Of a stretch of 9,418 bases of DNA, positions 7,055-9,418 are shown piece by piece. The stretch's first letter is position 1; every line of letters begins with the position of its first letter. A program made the position numbers and the translations under genes. The DNA lies in assembly GCA_002352145.1 (NCBI GenBank), contig DEHX01000071.1, forward strand, positions 1 to 9,418. The letters are read 5' to 3'. This DNA is from Chitinophagaceae bacterium UBA2789 (GTDB taxonomy: Bacteria; Bacteroidota; Bacteroidia; Chitinophagales; Chitinophagaceae). The notes under the pieces were generated by a model that worked only from the letters and a program-made list of their open reading frames with translations, searched no databases and was not told where the DNA came from.

Positions 7055-8023
7055 TCAAAACCCTGCAATATGAGAATCAATAATCTTGCTTGGCGACAAA
7101 GGATCCTGATTTAATGTCTCACACATTTCCTGGTATAATTCGGGCCGATTTTGCCTGAATGATTCCGTGTTTTCAAAAAAAGTTTCCACCGAAACTGCCC
7201 AAAACTCATCAAAATTTGTGGAAGCATAATCATCCAGTACATGACTTGATGTGCTTTTCAATGCTCTGAAAACAGGCACCCCGTCTTTTACAAAATTCTG
7301 AAGCCGGGTTTTAAATTTCCTGTCGTGAATATCTTCATTTCCAAGGTAGGCATCAAATGAGAGGGCATGTGCCATTTCATGCAGCCCAACATTTACTGAA
7401 TCGGAATAATCTTCGTACCCCTCCTGAAAATGCTTCCAGGAAACATAAATCCCGTTGCGGCTTACATGACCATAATAAGTGTCATTATCCGCTTTTAGCA
7501 CATACTCCTTCTTAATGACATTTATGACCGGGTAATGGTCAAGCAGGAAATTTTTTAGTCCAAAACTTATTTGTATGGCTGCACCACTAATCAAAACAAC
7601 AGCCTGTTCATCAGGCTCAACTGAATGAAAAGAAAATTTCTTTGATTGAATAAACTGAATAACTCTATAAATAAACCGGCTCTTTAATTCGGGGGAAAGT
7701 GTTGCATAATATGGATTATACATACTGAGCCAGCTATCATAAACAGTAGCATTTTCCTCCGTTGCATTGACTGCAATTGTCTCTCCCTTCTTCTTACTAG
7801 TACTTAGGAAATGTTTTATAATGGATATTAGAAGTCCGGCTATAATAGCAATACCTGCCAACACTACAATTACCAAAAGCCAGGATAAATCTACATGATG
7901 TTCTTCCGCTTTTTCATACCCAAACTCAATCCTATTTGCCAGCAAAATTGAATCAATTAAAGAATTAATTGAGTCTGGAATTTGAATTCTGTCAGTTATA
8001 TGAATCGTATCAGGTGGTGGCAT
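7055..8023 (-). CDS. Membrane-anchored M90/MtfA-family zinc-dependent peptidase
   Basis: A 322-residue predicted zinc metallopeptidase of MEROPS family M90, whose best-known member MtfA is a cytosolic peptidase that binds the Mlc repressor in enterobacteria. The active site is HEMAH (His215, Glu216, His219) in VGLHEMAHALSFD. The third zinc ligand is predicted to be Glu280 in VSVETFF, aligning with SEYFF of MtfA, and ELYQEMCETLNQDPLSP near the C terminus matches the MtfA tail. Unlike the soluble enzyme it carries a 45-residue N-terminal tail and a hydrophobic helix at about residues 48-70, followed by a Lys-rich KKK stretch (77-79). By the positive-inside rule the tail would be periplasmic and the peptidase domain cytoplasmic. 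The first Met is the only start before the helix; no Shine-Dalgarno sequence is seen. It is transcribed divergently from aspS and convergently with the membrane protein gene. The Mlc link should not be assumed here. Confidence 0.92.
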   Translation of the reverse strand: MPPPDTIHITDRIQIPDSINSLIDSILLANRIEFGYEKAEEHHVDLSWLLVIVVLAGIAIIAGLLISIIKHFLSTSKKKGETIAVNATEENATVYDSWLSMYNPYYATLSPELKSRFIYRVIQFIQSKKFSFHSVEPDEQAVVLISGAAIQISFGLKNFLLDHYPVINVIKKEYVLKADNDTYYGHVSRNGIYVSWKHFQEGYEDYSDSVNVGLHEMAHALSFDAYLGNEDIHDRKFKTRLQNFVKDGVPVFRALKSTSSHVLDDYASTNFDEFWAVSVETFFENTESFRQNRPELYQEMCETLNQDPLSPSKIIDSHIAGF

Positions 8024-8166
8024 TTCTAAATATCAATGAAGAGTTTTCAGGTAAACTAATAAAATTATTCTTATGGTAATAAAAACCCGAATTCTGTGGG
8101 ATAACACTCAAAAAACAGGTATATTCTGACTCTTCAAATTCAGGCCTAAAAAAGAGGCTGCTAACT

Positions 8167-8174
8167 TATCTTTG
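8167..8174 (+). promoter_or_regulatory. Putative Bacteroidota -7 promoter element (TATCTTTG) for aspS
   Basis: TATCTTTG matches TAnnTTTG exactly and lies in the divergent intergenic region, 71 bases before the aspS ATG. It predicts a transcription start near 8178 and a leader of roughly 68 bases. No clear TTG at the -33 spacing is seen. The position and orientation make it the best promoter candidate for aspS. Confidence 0.55.
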
Positions 8175-8182
8175 CGGCAACC

Positions 8183-8208
8183 GGGGCTTTCGTTATTGGT
8201 AGCGCCCC
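8183..8208 (+). other. Possible leader hairpin upstream of aspS
   Basis: GGGGC (8183-8187) is complementary to GCCCC (8204-8208) around a 16-base loop, just after the predicted transcription start. The stem is only five pairs, though all are G-C. It has no U-run after it, so it does not look like an intrinsic terminator. A regulatory role is speculative. Confidence 0.3.
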
Positions 8209-8212
8209 ATTT

Positions 8213-8244
8213 CAACTTTACAACCTATCAACTTTTCAACTGAA
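8213..8244 (+). repeat. Four 8-bp-phased CAAC repeats in the aspS leader
   Basis: CAAC occurs at 8213, 8221, 8229 and 8237, exactly eight bases apart: CAACTTTA, CAACCTAT, CAACTTTT, CAACTGAA. The array ends one base before the aspS ATG (8246). No G occurs from 8205 to 8241, so the segment should stay unstructured in the message, which suits Shine-Dalgarno-independent initiation. It could equally be a decayed microsatellite. Confidence 0.6.
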
Positions 8245-8245
8245 C

Positions 8246-9418
8246 ATGTACAGAACTCACACTTGTGGCGAATTAAGGCTGACAAACAAAGGAACGGAAG
8301 TAACCCTGGCCGGATGGGTACAAACAGTCCGTAAATTCGGGGCTATCACATTTATTGACCTCCGTGACCGGTATGGCATTACCCAGTTATTGTTTGGAGA
8401 AGAACTAAATAAACAATTGGAAGAAAATCCGCTGGGCCGTGAGTTTGTACTGCAGGCCACCGGTACTGTCAATGAGAGAAGTAATAAAAATCCCAATATC
8501 GCCACGGGGGATATTGAAATACTTGTTTCTTCTTTTAAAGTTCTGAACAAGTCAGCAGTTCCACCCTTCACCATCCAGGATGATACCGATGGTGGTGATG
8601 ACCTGCGGATGAAATACCGCTTTCTCGACCTGAGAAGAAACGCTGTAAAGAAGAATCTTGAATTGCGTTATGCGGTGAACCGTGCCGCCAGAAATTACCT
8701 GCACCAGAATAATTTCATGGATATTGAAACGCCATTCCTGATCAAATCTACACCGGAAGGTGCAAGGGATTTTGTGGTACCGTCAAGAATGAACCCCGGA
8801 CAGTTCTATGCCCTGCCCCAATCGCCACAAACCTTCAAACAACTGCTGATGGTAAGTGGTTATGACCGTTACTACCAGGTTGTAAAATGCTTCCGTGATG
8901 AAGACCTTCGGGCAGACCGCCAGCCTGAATTTACCCAGATAGACTGCGAAATGGCCTTTGTGGAGCAGGAAGATATTTTGAACATGTTTGAAGGTATGAT
9001 CAAGTCCATTTTCAAAGAGGTAAAAGGAATTGATTATACAGAATCCGTTCCAAGAATGACCTGGGAAGATGCCATGTGGAATTATGGCAACGATAAACCC
9101 GATATCCGTTTTGGCATGCAGTTGCTGAACCTGAAAAAACCAGCCACTGTATATGTTGACAAACAAGACAGTTCTCCCCTGATCAACGGGGCCGATTTCA
9201 AAGTTTTTGACGAAGCAGAAACAGTGCTGGCCATTGCCGTTCCCGGTTGCAGCGAATACAGCCGTAAACAAACGGATGAATTAACAGAATGGGTAAAACG
9301 GCCACAGATCGGCATGAAGGGACTTGTTTTTATTAAGTGCAATGCTGACGGCACATACAAAAGCAGTGTAGATAAATTTTACAGTGAAGAAAGACTAAAA
9401 GCCATTGCCGATGCCGCC
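8246..9418 (+). CDS. aspS: Aspartyl-tRNA synthetase (3'-truncated by window edge)
   Basis: A class II synthetase that charges tRNA-Asp with aspartate in the cytosol. The frame stays open from ATG 8246 to the last base; 391 codons are visible of about 580-590 expected, so roughly the last third, including motif 3, lies beyond the window. The N-terminal OB-fold anticodon-binding domain covers about residues 1-105 ([29 protein letters not shown]). The catalytic domain follows, with motif 1 ending at ETPFL, the flipping loop TPEGARDF (Glu171), QSPQ (192-195) and motif 2 [14 protein letters not shown] (Arg217); Glu171 and Arg217 carry the same numbers as in E. coli AspRS. The bacterial GAD insertion is entered before the end ([12 protein letters not shown] and onward). 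Residue 31 is Phe, at the site where Leu or His tracks tRNA discrimination. No Shine-Dalgarno sequence; the leader is G-free and repeat-bearing. Divergent from the M90 peptidase gene. Confidence 0.97.
   Translation, partial: MYRTHTCGELRLTNKGTEVTLAGWVQTVRKFGAITFIDLRDRYGITQLLFGEELNKQLEENPLGREFVLQATGTVNERSNKNPNIATGDIEILVSSFKVLNKSAVPPFTIQDDTDGGDDLRMKYRFLDLRRNAVKKNLELRYAVNRAARNYLHQNNFMDIETPFLIKSTPEGARDFVVPSRMNPGQFYALPQSPQTFKQLLMVSGYDRYYQVVKCFRDEDLRADRQPEFTQIDCEMAFVEQEDILNMFEGMIKSIFKEVKGIDYTESVPRMTWEDAMWNYGNDKPDIRFGMQLLNLKKPATVYVDKQDSSPLINGADFKVFDEAETVLAIAVPGCSEYSRKQTDELTEWVKRPQIGMKGLVFIKCNADGTYKSSVDKFYSEERLKAIADAA

Noticed and set aside
8213..8244. Phased CAAC repeats as a CRISPR array
   Set aside because: Units are only eight bases with no spacers; no cas genes are present.
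8257..8574. Minus-strand frame of 105 codons over the aspS 5' part
   Set aside because: Antisense to the OB-fold of AspRS with a low-complexity Ser/Pro-rich translation; no support.
8783..9271. Minus-strand frame of 162 codons at the right end
   Set aside because: It is antisense to aspS motif 2 and the GAD region, whose plus-strand translation matches AspRS residue by residue.
1..9418. A new defence or mobile system spanning the window
   Set aside because: Genes are typical chromosomal families in differing orientations, ending in housekeeping aspS; there are no integrases, transposases, nuclease or toxin motifs, attachment sites or visible composition shifts.

Overview
The window looks like a chromosomal segment of a Bacteroidota bacterium, most likely near Chitinophagaceae/Sphingobacteriia. 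The lineage call rests on four observations: the aspartyl-tRNA synthetase begins with the Bacteroidota-like [10 protein letters not shown]; the alpha-2-macroglobulin ends with the MYAPEFSSHSEG signature; -7 elements of the Bacteroidota form TAnnTTTG lie just before two genes; and most starts lack a Shine-Dalgarno sequence. No mobile element, CRISPR array, tRNA or rRNA was seen.

Layout. Positions 1-4953 (+) hold the 3' part of a very large bacterial alpha-2-macroglobulin (A2M) gene, cut by the left window edge, with an intact CxEQ thioester motif. Fifteen bases later comes a small histidine phosphatase (4969-5511), then an FAD-dependent DAO-family oxidoreductase (5537-6601) and a four-helix membrane protein of unknown function (6626-7036). 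These four genes run in one direction with gaps of 15-25 bases and may be co-transcribed. A -7-like element directly before the oxidoreductase suggests an internal promoter and possibly a leaderless message. Converging on them with an 18-base gap is a minus-strand M90/MtfA-type zinc peptidase (7055-8023) with an N-terminal membrane anchor. A 222-base divergent intergenic region (8024-8245) then leads into aspS (8246 to the right edge), which is cut at the end of the window. That region contains a -7 element, a possible leader hairpin and four 8-base-phased CAAC repeats ending at the aspS start codon.

How the genes work together. A2M is expected in the periplasm or outer envelope, trapping foreign proteases; the phosphatase and oxidoreductase look cytosolic; the M90 peptidase is predicted to be anchored with its catalytic domain in the cytoplasm; AspRS is housekeeping translation. 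I see no sequence evidence that they form one pathway. The most distinctive signals are a small TSP3/EF-loop-like DxDxDG motif in the A2M bait-region position, and short tandem repeats in the G-free leaders of two genes. I found no convincing new multi-gene system; most of the window is ordinary chromosome.
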